The notes beneath the pieces are model-generated. The model searched no databases. It worked only from the letters and a program-made list of their open reading frames with translations, and was not told the origin of the DNA. DNA of 64,000 nucleotides from positions 227,001 through 291,000 of the forward strand of contig JACVTC010000181.1 of assembly GCA_016946835.1 (NCBI GenBank), read 5' to 3'. The DNA comes from Neocallimastix lanati (nom. inval.). Lineage: Eukaryota; Neocallimastigomycota; Neocallimastigomycetes; Neocallimastigales; Neocallimastigaceae. Positions 10,841-22,283 of the stretch are shown piece by piece (positions within the stretch are counted from its first letter, which is position 1; every line of letters begins with the position of its first letter). A program made the position numbers and the translations under genes.

Positions 10841-11387
10841 TCCGTCTTTAAGGGAGAAAGTTATAACAGAATCAATAATTACAATTATTTTATTATTGTT
10901 AAAGTTTAAGATAATTTGGTCTTAACGATTAGGTCAAGATGCCAAATTATTGTAATTAATTAATAATTTAAATTTATTCTTATTTAAAACATATTGTTAT
11001 TAGTAAATTTTATAAACAAGTCTTTATTTAAAATATAATTTTTATTTAATCTTAATAATATGTTATTATATTATTATTTTATATAATTATTACTATAATT
11101 TAAATTAAAATAATCCTACAAAGGATTAATAAAAAGATTTAAACATGTATTTATATAAAATAATTAATTATTAAAATATTAATTATTAATATGAATATGT
11201 AATAATATTAATATAAGTTTGATATTGATAATATAAAGTAAGATAATAATATAAATATTTAATATAAATAAAATATAAGAATCTAATATAACTAAATATT
11301 ATATTTTATAATTATATATTATGTAAAGATTTTGATAATAAATTAATATAGAAATTAATTTAATATGATAATCACGTGCTTACATTA

Positions 11388-11396
11388 TTTAATATA
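11388..11396. repeat. MULE target-site duplication, left
   Basis: TTTAATATA immediately before the element's terminal GGGG, identical to 17035-17043 on the other side. Nine bases is the standard duplication length for Mutator-like elements. Confidence 0.85.
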
Positions 11397-11470
11397 GGGG
11401 GTGGTGCGTTTCGGAATGTGGCTTTAAATATTTTTACATAAATTTTCATTTCGGAATGTGGCTTATATTA
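11397..11470 (+). repeat. MULE left terminal inverted repeat
   Basis: GGGGGTGGTGCGTTTCGGAATGTGGC at the end, with CATTTCGGAATGTGGCTT repeated 40 bases inside. The repeat of TTTCGGAATGTGGCTT in the subterminal region could be a transposase binding site. Confidence 0.7.
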
Positions 11471-12091
11471 TTTTTTTTTATAAATTTTTATTTATGAATA
11501 TAATATTTAAATATTAAAATAAAATGGCACATATAATTTCTTTGAAAAAATAATTATTAAAAATATTTAAAATGTGATATATTTCAAAAAAAATAATGAT
11601 TTACATTCGCCATATTCTGAAAATTTTTATTTATTTATTAATTTATTCATTTAATTATTTAATAATAATATTTAATAATATTTCTTTTTATACTATTTTC
11701 TAATTATAAAGTTTGTTTATTATATGGAAATATAATAATTTACATTAATTTAAAATACTGTAAAAATTATAATAAAATTCATGTTAATATATATGAATAT
11801 GCTATATCATTTATTTATTATATAATTTATTTGTTGCTAAATTCAGTTTTTATATTAATTTCATATCAATATCTTATTTATTTTATTTTATCATATTATA
11901 TATTATTATTTCACTGCATATTTATTTTATTTTATTTTATTTTATTTTATTTCGATTGATACTTGCAATTTATTATAATTCACATATTTATTTTATTTTA
12001 TTAGTACTTGTATTTTTATTATAATTCAAATATTTATTTTGTTTTATTTTATTTTATTTTTATTAATACTTGTATTTTTATTATAATTCAA

Positions 12092-12830
12092 ATAATTTTT
12101 TTATTTTATTTTATTTTATTTTATTTTATTTTATTTTATTTTTATTAATACTTTATTCCTTTATATTACTTCACTATTTTATTTTATTTTATTTTATTTT
12201 ATTTTATTTTATTTTATTTTATTTTATTTTATTTTATTTTATTTTATTTTATTTTATTTTATTTTATTTTATTTTATTTTATTTTATTTTTATTAATACT
12301 TTATTCTTTAATATTACTTCACTATTTATTTTATTTTATTTTATTTTTATTAATACTTTATTCTTTAATATTACTTCACTATTTATTTTATTTTATTTCT
12401 TTTATTTTATTTTATTTTATTTTATTTTATTTTATTTTATTTCTTTTATTTTATTTTATTTTATTTTATTTTATTTTATTTTATTTTATTTTATTTTATT
12501 TTATTTTATTTTATTTTATTTTATTTTATTTTATTTTATTTTATTTTATTCAATCTGTACTTCATATTTATATTTCAATATTTATTCATTTTATTTTATT
12601 TTATTTTATTTTATTTTATTTTATTTTATTTTATTTTATTTTATTTTATTTTATTTTATTTTATTTTATTTTATTTTATTTTATTTTATTTTATTTTATT
12701 CAATCTGTACTTCATATTTATATTTCAATATTTATTCATTTTATTTTATTTTATTTTATTTTATTTTATTTTATTTTATTTTATTTTATTTTATTTTATT
12801 TTATTTTATTTTATTTTATTTTATTTTATT
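12092..12830 (+). repeat. (TTTTA)n pentanucleotide microsatellite inside MULE
   Basis: Long runs of TTTTA are interrupted by short islands (for example CAATCTGTACTTC and ATTAATACTTTATTC). Because TTTTA contains no stop in one register, the run produces a meaningless 607-codon open frame (12070-13893) rich in ILF and FY. It is not a protein gene. Confidence 0.95.
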
Positions 12831-13775
12831 CAATCTGTACTTCATATTTATATTTCAACTATTTATTTTATTTTATTCATTCTGTATTTCATATTTATAT
12901 TTCAACTATTTATTTTATTTTATTCAATCTGTACTTTATATTTATATTTCAACTATTAATTTTATTTTATTCATCCTGTACTTTATATTTATATTTCAAC
13001 TATTTATTTTATTTTATTCAATCTGTACTTCATATTTTTATTTCAACTATTTATTTTATTTTATTCAATCTGTACTTTATATTTATATTTCAACTATTAA
13101 TTTTATTTTATTCATCCTGTACTTTATATTTATATTTCAACTATTTATTTTATTTTATTCATTCTGTACTTCATATTTATATTTCAACTATTTATTTTAT
13201 TTTATTCAATCTGTACTTTATATTTATATTTCAACTATTTATTTTATTTTATTCATTCTGTACTTCATATTTATATTTCAACTATTTATTTTATTTTATT
13301 CAATCTGTACTTCATATTTATATTTCAACTATTTATTTTATTTTATTCATCCTGTACTTTATATTTATATTTCAACTATTTATTTTATTTTATTCATTCT
13401 GTACTTCATATTTATATTTCAACTATTTATTTTATTTTATTCAATCTGTACTTCATATTTATATTTCAACTATTTATTTTATTTTATTCATCCTGTACTT
13501 TATATTTATATTTCAACTATTTATTTTATTTTATTCATTCTGTACTTCATATTTATATTTCAACTATTTATTTTATTTTATTCAATCTGTACTTTATATT
13601 TATATTTCAACTATATATTTTATTTTATTTTATTCAATCTGTACTTCATATTTATATTTCAACTATTTATTTTATTTTATTCATTCTGTATTTCATATTT
13701 ATATTTCAACTATTTATTTTATTTTATTCAATTTGTACTTTATATTTATATTTCAACTATTTATTTTATTTTATT
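12831..13775 (+). repeat. 47-bp minisatellite, about 20 units
   Basis: Units start at 12831, 12878, 12925, 12972 and so on with a 47-bp period. Each starts CAATCTGTAC, CATTCTGTAC or CATCCTGTAC and ends in (TTTTA)2-3. The three variants partly cycle A-C-T (13301-13582), a 141-bp higher-order pattern. The unit looks derived from the pentanucleotide run with a 30-bp island (CTGTACTTCATATTTATATT). Confidence 0.9.
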
Positions 13776-14637
13776 TTATTTTATATACTTATACTTCTAT
13801 ATTATTACATTCTATATTTTTTTCATTTTATTTTTAAATATTCTTTTTAAAATTCTTATTTCCTTTTTAATATTTTTTTATCTAATATTTTAAATAAATT
13901 TTATATAATACGAAAATCTTTTTTACTCAGGAGCATTATATTTAACTTGATAAGGAAAGATTATTTGAAAATTTAATTATAAATATTAAATTAAAACTTT
14001 TTTTAGTAATAGTAATAATAACAATAACATTTTTAAACATAAATTTCTATTAAATAATAAATAAATTATTTTAGATATTTATATTATACAAATCTAATAA
14101 ACTAACAAAAAGAGCATTACTATTTTTACAAATAGTAAAGTTTTTTTAGAAAGCCTGATAGAAATAATTTAAAATATTAATTATTTTCTTTTATAAGTAT
14201 TATAATACTTAAATATCATTATATATATTTAAAATGTATATTTGAATATTTATTAAAAATATGAAATATACATTAAATATATTTTTAAAAAATATATTAA
14301 TTTAATAATTGGTTTATTTTATAAAAATTATTTATTTATTTATTAATTTACTACAATATAAAATAAAAATAATGAGAAATGCAATACATTCATATTTTTA
14401 ATATTTTATAATACTAATATATAATAATAAAGACATCTTTTAATTTTATTTAATAATATTTAATTAAGTAAAAAATATTTAAAATAAATTTATAAAAAAA
14501 ATTTTTTTTTAATATTTTTAAGCTAACCCTATCAATAAATATTAAATAAATTTAAATATTGAATTTCTTATTAAATAAAAAAATTTAATTTTCATTTAAT
14601 TGTAATTATGATTTTGAAAGGATTTTAATAATTATTT
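13776..14637. other. AT-rich MULE interior without gene
   Basis: Sequence between the minisatellite and the transposase stop codon. No open frame and no recognised motif. It probably includes the transposase 3' untranslated region (minus strand). Confidence 0.5.
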
Positions 14638-16085
14638 TTATTTTGTTTTATTAAAATTAATGATTTCATTATTCAATCTAATTAAACAATTAAACCAATT
14701 TTCGATGATATCATTTTTACTACATCCAATATTTTTTAATTCGGCTTCCATATTTTTATAATATTCAACTAAAATATTAATGTCATCGACCCTTTCTGAT
14801 ATTCTGCTCTTTTTTCTCCAAATTCCTTTAATTCTCATATGGTAATCATAGTAAGATTTGGATTCTTCAAATTGTATTGTATATATTAATTTATAAAATG
14901 AAGGCTTTTTTACAAATAAATTTTTTAAATAACTGTTATAAGATTCTGAAGCATTATTTGTTATGTGGTCTATATTATTGTAATAATTCCAATATTTTAT
15001 ATTATAGATATTTAGAAATGTTTTCTCAAAATAATCTAAAAAATTCAAAAATTGGGAACAGGTAGATTTATATCTCATGCATGTATTTTTAATTTTATTA
15101 AAAATATCAGGTATGTATTCAATATTAATAAAACATAAATTAGAAATCGCTTTATAATAAGTATTTAAAATATTATGATCTTTCACTTCCTTGTAACATA
15201 ATTTATTTTTTTTTGTAATTAATAATCTTTTATAATGCCAAAAACAATATTTAATATTTATATTGGGAAAAATATTTTCCACTGCATTAGATATTCCTTT
15301 TTCAAAATCACAATGAAAAATTTTTTCTGAGAAATTAATATTTGCATTATATTTAATTATATTTTTTTTTATTTCATTAATATTTCGTAAGTTGTTTGTT
15401 CTTTGTTTTTTAATATTGACATGGAAGTAGTGTAAAAACAATTTAATTCTGTAACATAAGTTCTGGTAATGAATACTTTATAACTATTAGTTGGAGCTAT
15501 TAAAAATGTACCATCAGCAAATATATGTTTATTCTCCATAAATAATTTTGCTTGGAATGGTGATTGAAAAATTATTATATTAGAATTTTTGAATATCATA
15601 AAGTATTCACCTCTTATTGTTTTATAATATTCAGATACATTAGGAACTTCATCAAATGTTTTTACATTAGGAAATAATTGTTTGTTTTTATATCTTGTTA
15701 TTTGGGATTTAATTGTTTTATATTCAGGGCATATATATCCTATTTCTTGAGAAATTTTATCAAATATGCGTTTTGATTTTATATCAGAAGGAATCAAACT
15801 TTTTTTTATTTCATCTTTAATTTTATGTTTTATTAATGATTTGGATGCATTAATTTCATTACCAGGATGATTATGTGAAGAATCATAATTTAAAACCTCT
15901 TTATTATCATTTAAAATAATAAAAGACTTACATTTATTTAATGTTTTATATTCTGTACATCTATATATTTTTTTATTATCTTTTTTTAATTTTGAAAAAT
16001 TATATTTAAATTTTCGATCTATAATTATTTGCTCTTTTCCTCGATTTGTTTCACTTATATCAATTTTTAGATTTCCCTCCATCAA
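14638..16085 (-). pseudogene. FLYWCH-MULE transposase, frameshifted
   Basis: Two overlapping minus-strand frames: 16085-15369 (238 codons) and 15441-14638 (267 codons). The first has an N-terminal FLYWCH-type zinc finger (YRCTEYKTLNKC ... SHNHPG, Cys2His2) and the first catalytic Asp in FADGTFLIAPTNSYKVF. The second holds the second Asp (FHCDFEKGISNAVENIFP), the C2H motif (CFWHYKRLL) and a candidate Glu (NNASESYNSYL). Homology crosses frames at a run of nine T on the plus strand (15362-15370), so a single homopolymer indel broke it. Full length would be about 480 residues. It would cut and paste the element by binding its TIRs in the nucleus. Confidence 0.85.
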
Positions 16086-16164
16086 AATTTTTAATATAAA
16101 TATTAATAAATATGAAAATATTTATTTTTTATTTTTTATTTAATATGTATTTTCAATTTTTTTT

Positions 16165-16730
16165 AAAAATTACAATTATAAATATAAAAATATTTTATTT
16201 TATTTCAAGAAAATTATTAAAAAAATATTTATCTTTTTTTTTTTATTTTATTTTTTCATTATAAAATAAAATATTTATTTAATTATTATTTATTTATATA
16301 ATAAAAAATTACAGTTATAAATATAAATAAATATGAAAATATTTTATTTTATTTCAAGAAAATTACTAATAAAATATTTTATTTCAAGAAAATTACTAAA
16401 AAAATATTTATCTTTTCTTTTTTTTATTTTATTTTTTCATTATAAAATAAAATATTTATTTAATTATTATTTATTTATATAATAAAAAATTACAGTTATA
16501 AATATAAATAAATATGAAAATATTTTATTTTATTTCAAGAAAATTACTAATAAAATATTTTATTTCAAGAAAATTACTAAAAAAATATTTATCTTTTCTT
16601 TTTTTTATTTTATTTTTTTATTATAAAAAAAAATATTTATTTAATTATTATTTATTTATTTATTTATTTATTTATATAATAAAAAATTACAGTTATAAAT
16701 ATAAATAAAAATGAAAATATTTTATTTTAT
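16165..16730. repeat. Direct repeats of about 180 bp near MULE right end
   Basis: A block starting ACAGTTATAAATATAAATAA and containing TTTATTTCAAGAAAATTACT recurs at about 16311, 16491 and 16688, with a partial copy at 16165. It lies upstream of the transposase start, so it may be the promoter-side subterminal region. The 64-codon frame at 16514-16708 is a repeat artefact. Confidence 0.75.
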
Positions 16731-17034
16731 TTTTTTTGTATTTTATTTTTTTAATCTTTTTTATTTTTTTTATTTTTTTTTTATTTTTAATTTTTTTTAT
16801 TTTTTTATTTTTTTTATTTTTTTATTTTTTTATTTTTTTTATTTTTTTATTTTTTTATATTTTTATTTTTTATTATCAAATATATATTAAATTATGAAAT
16901 TATTATAAAATAAAATATTTATTTAATTATTATTTAATTATTTATTTATATAAAAAATTTTATATATAATACGCCATCTCAAAAAGCATGTGGCTTATAT
17001 CTATTCACGTGCGGTTCCGAAACGCGCTCTCCCC
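16731..17034 (-). repeat. Poly-T tract and MULE right terminal inverted repeat
   Basis: A run of T-rich TTTTTTA words (16735-16870) is followed by AT-rich DNA and the terminal repeat at about 16985-17034, whose reverse complement starts GGGGAGAGCGCGTTTCGGAA. A GTGGCTT word, also present in the left terminus, lies at 16990. Confidence 0.7.
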
Positions 17035-17043
17035 TTTAATATA
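17035..17043. repeat. MULE target-site duplication, right
   Basis: TTTAATATA directly after the terminal CCCC; identical to 11388-11396. Confidence 0.85.
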
Positions 17044-17227
17044 TTAATTTCAATTAATATTATTTAGTCAATTAGTTGGCCTAGACTAATTCCTAAATAT
17101 TTTAATAAAGTTAATTTAATAATATTTATTATATATTATTATTTATTAATATTGAAATTCAAATAACTGAATTATTGAAATTGAAATTGAAATTGAATTA
17201 AATGAAAATTCAGTTATTATCTTAACA

Positions 17228-17828
17228 ATTTTTTTTAATATTTAGTATTATTTTTCAATAAACTTTTAAAACAAATAATTAAATTTAAGATATATTATTA
17301 CTGGTATAGTTGTTAGTAACTAATACTATGAATCAAACAACTTAGGGTTCGATTCACATTTATTATTATTTTATAGTTTTATTCTAAAATATATCTAGAA
17401 GATACTTTACAGTTCAAGAAATTACTAGAATTTTTTGATAATTATTAGGTTTAATTCATCAAAATATATTCTATTATATTCTTAATTCTATTATTTTCTA
17501 TTTTTTCTAAATTTTTCGATTTTTAAGAACTTTTTAGAAACTTTTATTTTTTAGTTTTTTAATAACTTAAACTTTTGAAAAAAAATATAAATATGAGTAA
17601 AATTCATGATAAAAAATATTCTTTCTTTGTGTTTTTTATTTTAATTCTTTAGTTAATAAAACTCAGTTTTAATAAAACCTTTGTAGAAAATTTTAATACT
17701 ATATCAACCTTTGCGGCTTATAGTATTATAATAAATATAATAAATAAAATTTTTTTAAAAAAAAATAAAAAAAGATTAAAAAAAAAAAGATTTATTTCAG
17801 TGTTGTTTACATTTATTATAATATTTTG
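17228..17828 (+). repeat. Gypsy family A leader, second copy (internally deleted)
   Basis: Follows the 3' LTR exactly as the first leader follows the 5' LTR, so another element once continued rightwards. 17228-17285 matches 3057-3114 and 17287-17828 matches 3869-4410; 754 bases are missing between them. The A box (17302-17312), B box (17346-17355) and the TAATACTATA hairpin (17694-17728) are all kept. Homology stops at 17828. Confidence 0.8.
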
Positions 17829-18190
17829 ATATAGGTTCATTTGATTTAGGTACTATTAACTTTTATGTTAATATCAGCATTTATATAGTAACGTTCTTTA
17901 ATTTTTCAATTTCTTCATAATATACCTGGATGAACTGTACTCATGGTTAACACGTATTATTAATCAGACTTCCCAAGAGGTCACTCAAGAATCTGAAAGT
18001 GACTATGAAGATAATATCAATCATCTACTGCTCAATATTCTACTTGGCGGACATGCAGTATATCGATTAGTACAAATGAATAGTACAAATAGGAAGCTAT
18101 TCATAGATGGTTTATTTAGTTAGTCAACTATGGGTACTGATCCTTACTTCGTAGGACTTGCGGCCTACCTTACTAGTACGATCACTAGGT
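17829..18190 (+). other. Unrecognised segment with interrupted open frame
   Basis: Between the leader copy and the truncated gypsy integrase lies DNA of visibly higher GC (about 38%). On the plus strand the frame from 17902 is open for 73 codons, meets TAG at 18121, then stays open to TGA at 18301 (the last part is antisense to integrase). It reads LDELYSWLTRIINQTSQEV ... HAVYRLVQMNSTNRKLFIDG, then TMGTDPYFVGLAAYLTSTI. There is no start codon at its head. I recognise no family. It may be a captured gene fragment or an unknown element. Confidence 0.35.
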
Positions 18191-19710
18191 TCACTCGTTT
18201 GTTTGAGATACTCTTCGAATGGTATGGTAAGAATGCAGCTGTTGCAAGATACGTCGATGTTCAAAAGATAAGTCACATAATCTATTCCAAAATTCAGAGG
18301 TGAATTGGGTACCTCTATCAGAAATAATGGAATCAGGGAAACCATGCAATTTAAAAATAGAATTAATAAAAGCATCAGCGTCAATTGAAGTAGTAGGAAG
18401 ACAACGAAGGGGAATAAAATGATCCATCTTTGTTAAACGATCAACAACAACCATAATAATAGTCATATCTTTGAATTTTGGCAATTCAACAATGAAATCC
18501 ATTGAAATATCAGCCCATGCTCTATTTGATGTGGATAATGGGGATAACAAACCATACGGCTTATGCCTTGGAACTTTAGCACGACAGCAAGTTTCACAGG
18601 ACTTAATAAATTTCTTAACATCATGTCGTAACTTTGGCCACCAAAAGTTTCTGTAAATTAAATCCGAAGTTTTATTTACACCAAAGTGACCAGCTGTTAC
18701 CGAATCATGGTGCATTTCTAGAATTCTAGTACGAATATTTTCCGGAACATAGATTAAATCATCATAGAGAAGAAATCCTTCATCATCAATTACACATTTA
18801 TCAATAATTCTAATAGGAGCAGTATCATTATTATTACTAGAAAGAAAAGTTTTAATTTTGTTATACAATTCATCATCTTTAAGTGAATTTAAAATTGAAT
18901 TACATAAGAAATCATCAGAAGCATTACAGTTAATAACACGACAAGAAACAGTCTGAGGGTAATTAAAAAGATGATCACTTCTTCTAGATAAGATATTAGG
19001 TTTTCTAGACTTCTTACCAACACAATAAACTAAATTAAAATCGAAATGAGAGAGAAATTCATACCAATGGATTTGACGTTGCGAGAGCATTTCAGGCTTT
19101 CTAGGAAAAGTCAAATTTTTATGATCGGTATAAATTGTAAAAGGATGACGAGCACCTTCTAAATAGTGACGCCATTCCTCAAGAGCAACTTTAATTGCAA
19201 GAAGTTCTTTATCGTAAATTGGATAATTCTTTTCTGATTTGGTTAAGCTAGACGAGATATAAGCTATGGGATGTAATTGACCATCGAATTCTTGAGAAAG
19301 AATCGCACCAACAGCAAAATTAGAAGTATCAGTTTCAACAACAAAAGGCTTATTGTTATTAGGGTTTCTCAAAATAGGAGCAGAAGTGAACAACTCTTTT
19401 AATTTATCAAATGCCTTCTGTTGATCAGGACCCCAGTTAAAAGATACATTATTTCTTGTAAGTTTATGCAAAGGACGGGCGATTTTAGCAAAATCTTTAA
19501 TAAAAATCCTATAGTAATTGCATAAACCAATAAAAGATTGAACTTCCTTAACTGTGGTTGGAACAGGCCAATCAAGAATGGCTTTAATTTTATTAGGATC
19601 AACCTTTAAACAATCTTTCGATAAAATATAACCAAGAAATGCAGTTTCAGAGACATCAAACTCACATTTTTCGAGTTTGACATATAAATTATTTTCTAAT
19701 TTCTTTCTTT
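18191..19710 (-). pseudogene. int: Gypsy family F RNase H and integrase, 3' truncated
   Basis: The minus-strand 426-codon frame (19471-18191) plus 19602-19399 in another frame. RNase H: FVVETDTSNFAVGAILSQ (Asp), YPIYDKELLAIKVALEEW (Glu) and IYTDHKNLTF (Asp). The integrase zinc finger has HHDSVTAGHFGVNKTS ... CETCCRA. Catalytic residues lie in SMDFIVELP and ISDRGTQFTSEFWNRL. Around the expected Glu the reading decays (two frames, SQTNE), and family homology ends at about 18190, so the integrase C-terminus, any chromodomain and the 3' LTR are gone. A frameshift near 19470 separates it from RT. Confidence 0.85.
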
Positions 19711-20250
19711 AAAACTTTCTTGACATGAATATATGATGTTCTTCTAAACTTTTTGAATAAATTAAAATATCATCAATATACGAAATAACAAAATCATCTA
19801 AGTAATCACTAAGAACATCATTTATAAAATGTTGAAAGGTTGCAGGGGCATTATTTAATCCAAAAGGCATAACCAAATATTCAAAATGTCCATAACTAGT
19901 ACGAAATGCTGTCTTATACTCGTCACCTTCTTTTATTCTTACTAAATTATAAGCAGATTTTAAATCCAACTTAGTAAAGAATTTTGCACCTTTAACTCTA
20001 TCTAGTAATTCATTAATTAAAGGAAGAGGATAGGAATTACGGATGGTCATCTCATTTAATTTTCTATAGTCAACACATAATCTCAATGAACCATCCTTCT
20101 TTTTAACAAACAATATAGGTGCTCCAGCAGGAGATGTCGATTTCCTAATAAAACCTTTTTCTAAATTTTCTTTAATATACTTCTTCAATTCGTCTCTTTC
20201 TACTTCTGTTAAAGGATAAATAGGACCATAAAATAAATTTAATTATCCTT
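19709..20250 (-). pseudogene. pol: Gypsy family F reverse transcriptase
   Basis: 159 open codons (20188-19709) with [34 protein letters not shown] (catalytic Asp), [14 protein letters not shown] and [16 protein letters not shown] (two catalytic Asp), followed by frame-broken thumb sequence. The conserved Q of YNQIRI-type motifs is L here. The region upstream (20189-20250) still encodes recognisable [12 protein letters not shown]-like sequence in frame. It is the best-preserved RT in the window over its length. Confidence 0.85.
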
Positions 20251-20383
20251 TAATCTTATTTCACAATCATATTCAAGATGTGGAGGAAGTACGTCGCAAT
20301 TTCTTTCATTGAATACTTCTGCATAATTCTTATAAATAGGAGGTATTCCTAAAATTTTTTGATTTAATTTATTTTCAAAATTA

Positions 20384-21240
20384 CTAATTTTTTAAACAAT
20401 TACAGATACAACACAAATTTTTTACAGAACACTTTTTAGAAATATACTTTTTATTTTCATCTTTATTTAAATTATCATTATGATTACAATTTTTTGTTAC
20501 ATTATTACATAAAACATCAATTTTACAAATTTTATTTAATTCATCTAAATTAATATTATTACTATCACTAAATTCATAAATTTCATCATCATTATCAAAC
20601 ATAAAACTATCATTTACATCACTATCATAATTAATTATACAAAAATTTTTTAAATCATTAAGTTCTTCTTTTTCACTACAAGTTTTAATACGAGTACGAC
20701 GACCTCTAATCGTAATTTCTTCATCAGAATCCATATCGGAATCAGATTCAAAGGAATACTTACGCTTAGGATTAATTTTTTCCTTTGTTAAGGAAAGTTC
20801 TTCATATGGTTCCCTTCCTTTAGTAGAAATTATGTTTAACTTCTTTTTATTTTTATTTTTTCTATTTCTTTTTCCTACATTACAGTGTCGAGCACAGTAT
20901 CCTGAACTGAAAGAGATTTTCTTTGAATCATGGTAGTTAATAGGGAAATGTTTTTCAATCCAAGGGAGTCCTAAAATGATATCTACATCAGAGATACGAA
21001 GAGAGTGTAATTGAATTATTTCATAATGATTCTTAAAACGAAGAATACATTTCTAGGTGATTTTCTTCACAGTAGATAAACCATAACCCAAACCAGCAAC
21101 TTTAAAGGAGTTATCAATATTCATAAGTTTAATGTTATTCATTCTAGCAAATTCTGGATGTATACAGTTAATATCAGAGTCGGAATCAATGAGAATCTTT
21201 GCTTTAACCTCATCGGATTCATTTGTTTTAATATAAAATC
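20384..21240 (-). pseudogene. Gypsy family F protease and acidic linker
   Basis: Near 21200-21150 the minus strand reads ILIDSDSDINCIHPEFARMNN, an aspartic protease active site in which DSG has become DSD. Downstream, ISDVDIILGLPWIEKHF (about 21000-20950) matches the second protease half. It is followed by a Lys/Arg-rich tract and the acidic 116-codon frame 20734-20384 (DSDEEITIRGRRTR ... CCICNCLKN). Several stops lie between. The linker has no identified function and is likely variable between elements. Confidence 0.6.
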
Positions 21241-22283
21241 AAGTATGTTAGTCTTTCCTTTAAAATTTATATTCTCATTTTCAACAATATCCAAAACTCT
21301 GTAGATATTATCATACTTTTCAACTTTCTTAATTCTCCTAACAGAAGAAGAGGTAGATATAGAAGTGGCAGAAGAAAAGGGATCTTCATTTGGAACTTTA
21401 TTAATCATTTTGAAGTTTTTTGGTTTTATTCTATTTGGACAATTAAATTGCATATATCCAGCTTCATTACATTTAAAACATAGTCTTCTTTCTTCTTTCT
21501 TCAATATTTGATTCGTTTTCAATGTAGTTCTTGTTGTGTGATGGAAAATATCTTGTGACTTTTTGACCTTTTTTAATGCGATAAAGATCCACATCCATTG
21601 GATCGTCTTGATTATAATTTCTCCGGTCTTGATGAGTTAAATAATATTCTTGGATGTCATTTCTCCTGGTAAGGCTTTCTATATTCACAGATTCCCTAAA
21701 TAGCTGCTCTAAGTTGTTGGGATTTGGATTTACGAGAGCTAAGCGTTCTCTCATCTTGGGATGGAGTCCTTTAATATACATAAAGATTTTTGCGGACTCA
21801 TTAAAGTTCGAGTATTGGCTTATCTTCTGGAATGCAGTGATGTATTCCATAACGTGGCCATACTTGAACTGAAGAATATTGCTAAGTTAGCCCATTAGCG
21901 GCAGCAGCATCAACGTCAGGGTCACCAAAATTTCTTCTTAGTTCATTAATGAAGTTCTCATAGTTTTTATGAACTTCGTTATTATTCCTCCGTAAGCAAG
22001 AAGCCCAGTTAAGTGCTCTTCCAGTAAAATATGAGATAACGAACATGACTTTCCTTCTATCATCAGGAAACCTTTGTGGATTTGCTTCGATAGATAACTC
22101 TATCCTTATCAAAAATCCATCGAGATCTTTCGTAGTTCCCGATAATAAGGGAAGATCGTTGATAATCTTTAGTTGAGGAGCTGGATTAAGTTGTTGTTCC
22201 ATTTGATCCTCAAGATTTAAATTTTGAAATATGAGATCCAATTCTTCCAACTTGATTAATTTATTTGTATACTTAAATTTCAA
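21241..22283 (-). pseudogene. gag: Gypsy family F Gag with zinc knuckle
   Basis: Three minus-strand frames: 22283-21882 (133 codons, MEQQLNPAPQLKIINDLP ... GRALNWASCLRR), 21850-21473 and 21594-21139. The Gag core ends YIKGLHPKMRERLALVNP, typical of Ty3/gypsy Gag. The knuckle reads CFKCNEAGYMQFNCP with Tyr in place of the His ligand. Two frameshifts (about 21870 and 21500) inactivate it. A start at MKFKYTNK or the later MEQQLN are both possible; the second gives a more typical Gag N-terminus. Confidence 0.75.

Larger units (their letters stand above)
11397..17034 (-). mobile_element. Mutator-like element (FLYWCH-MULE), 5.6 kb
   Basis: Bounded by 9-bp target duplications and imperfect terminal inverted repeats. 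The left end reads GGGGGTGGTGCGTTTCGGAA and the reverse complement of the right end reads GGGGAGAGCGCGTTTCGGAA; both share GCGTTTCGGAA. It contains a minus-strand transposase, a 1.7-kb TTTTA/47-bp satellite and AT-rich filler. It sits inside a gypsy LTR, so it is younger than that LTR. The transposase has one frameshift, so the copy is probably not autonomous now. Confidence 0.85.
10897..17227 (+). mobile_element. Gypsy family A 3' LTR, split by a MULE
   Basis: LTR halves 10897-11396 and 17044-17227 (about 684 bp joined) flank the DNA transposon. Starts TGTTAAAG, ends CTTAACA. A perfect 9-bp inverted repeat near its 5' end (ATAATTTGG against CCAAATTAT at about 10911-10950) can form a hairpin. 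A minus-strand relative at about 49900-50655 continues straight through the insertion point, giving an empty site. Leader sequence follows at 17228. Confidence 0.75.

Noticed and set aside
12092-13775. CRISPR array
   Set aside because: The regular 47-bp repeats have no unique spacers of constant length, and the genome is eukaryotic.
12070-13893. 607-codon open frame rich in ILFYF
   Set aside because: It is a reading of TTTTA pentamers and the 47-bp minisatellite, which contain no stop in that register. It is not a gene.
15362-15370. Programmed frameshift in the MULE transposase
   Set aside because: The frame change falls on a nine-base homopolymer, where indels and sequencing errors are common, and no slippery-site plus pseudoknot arrangement is visible.
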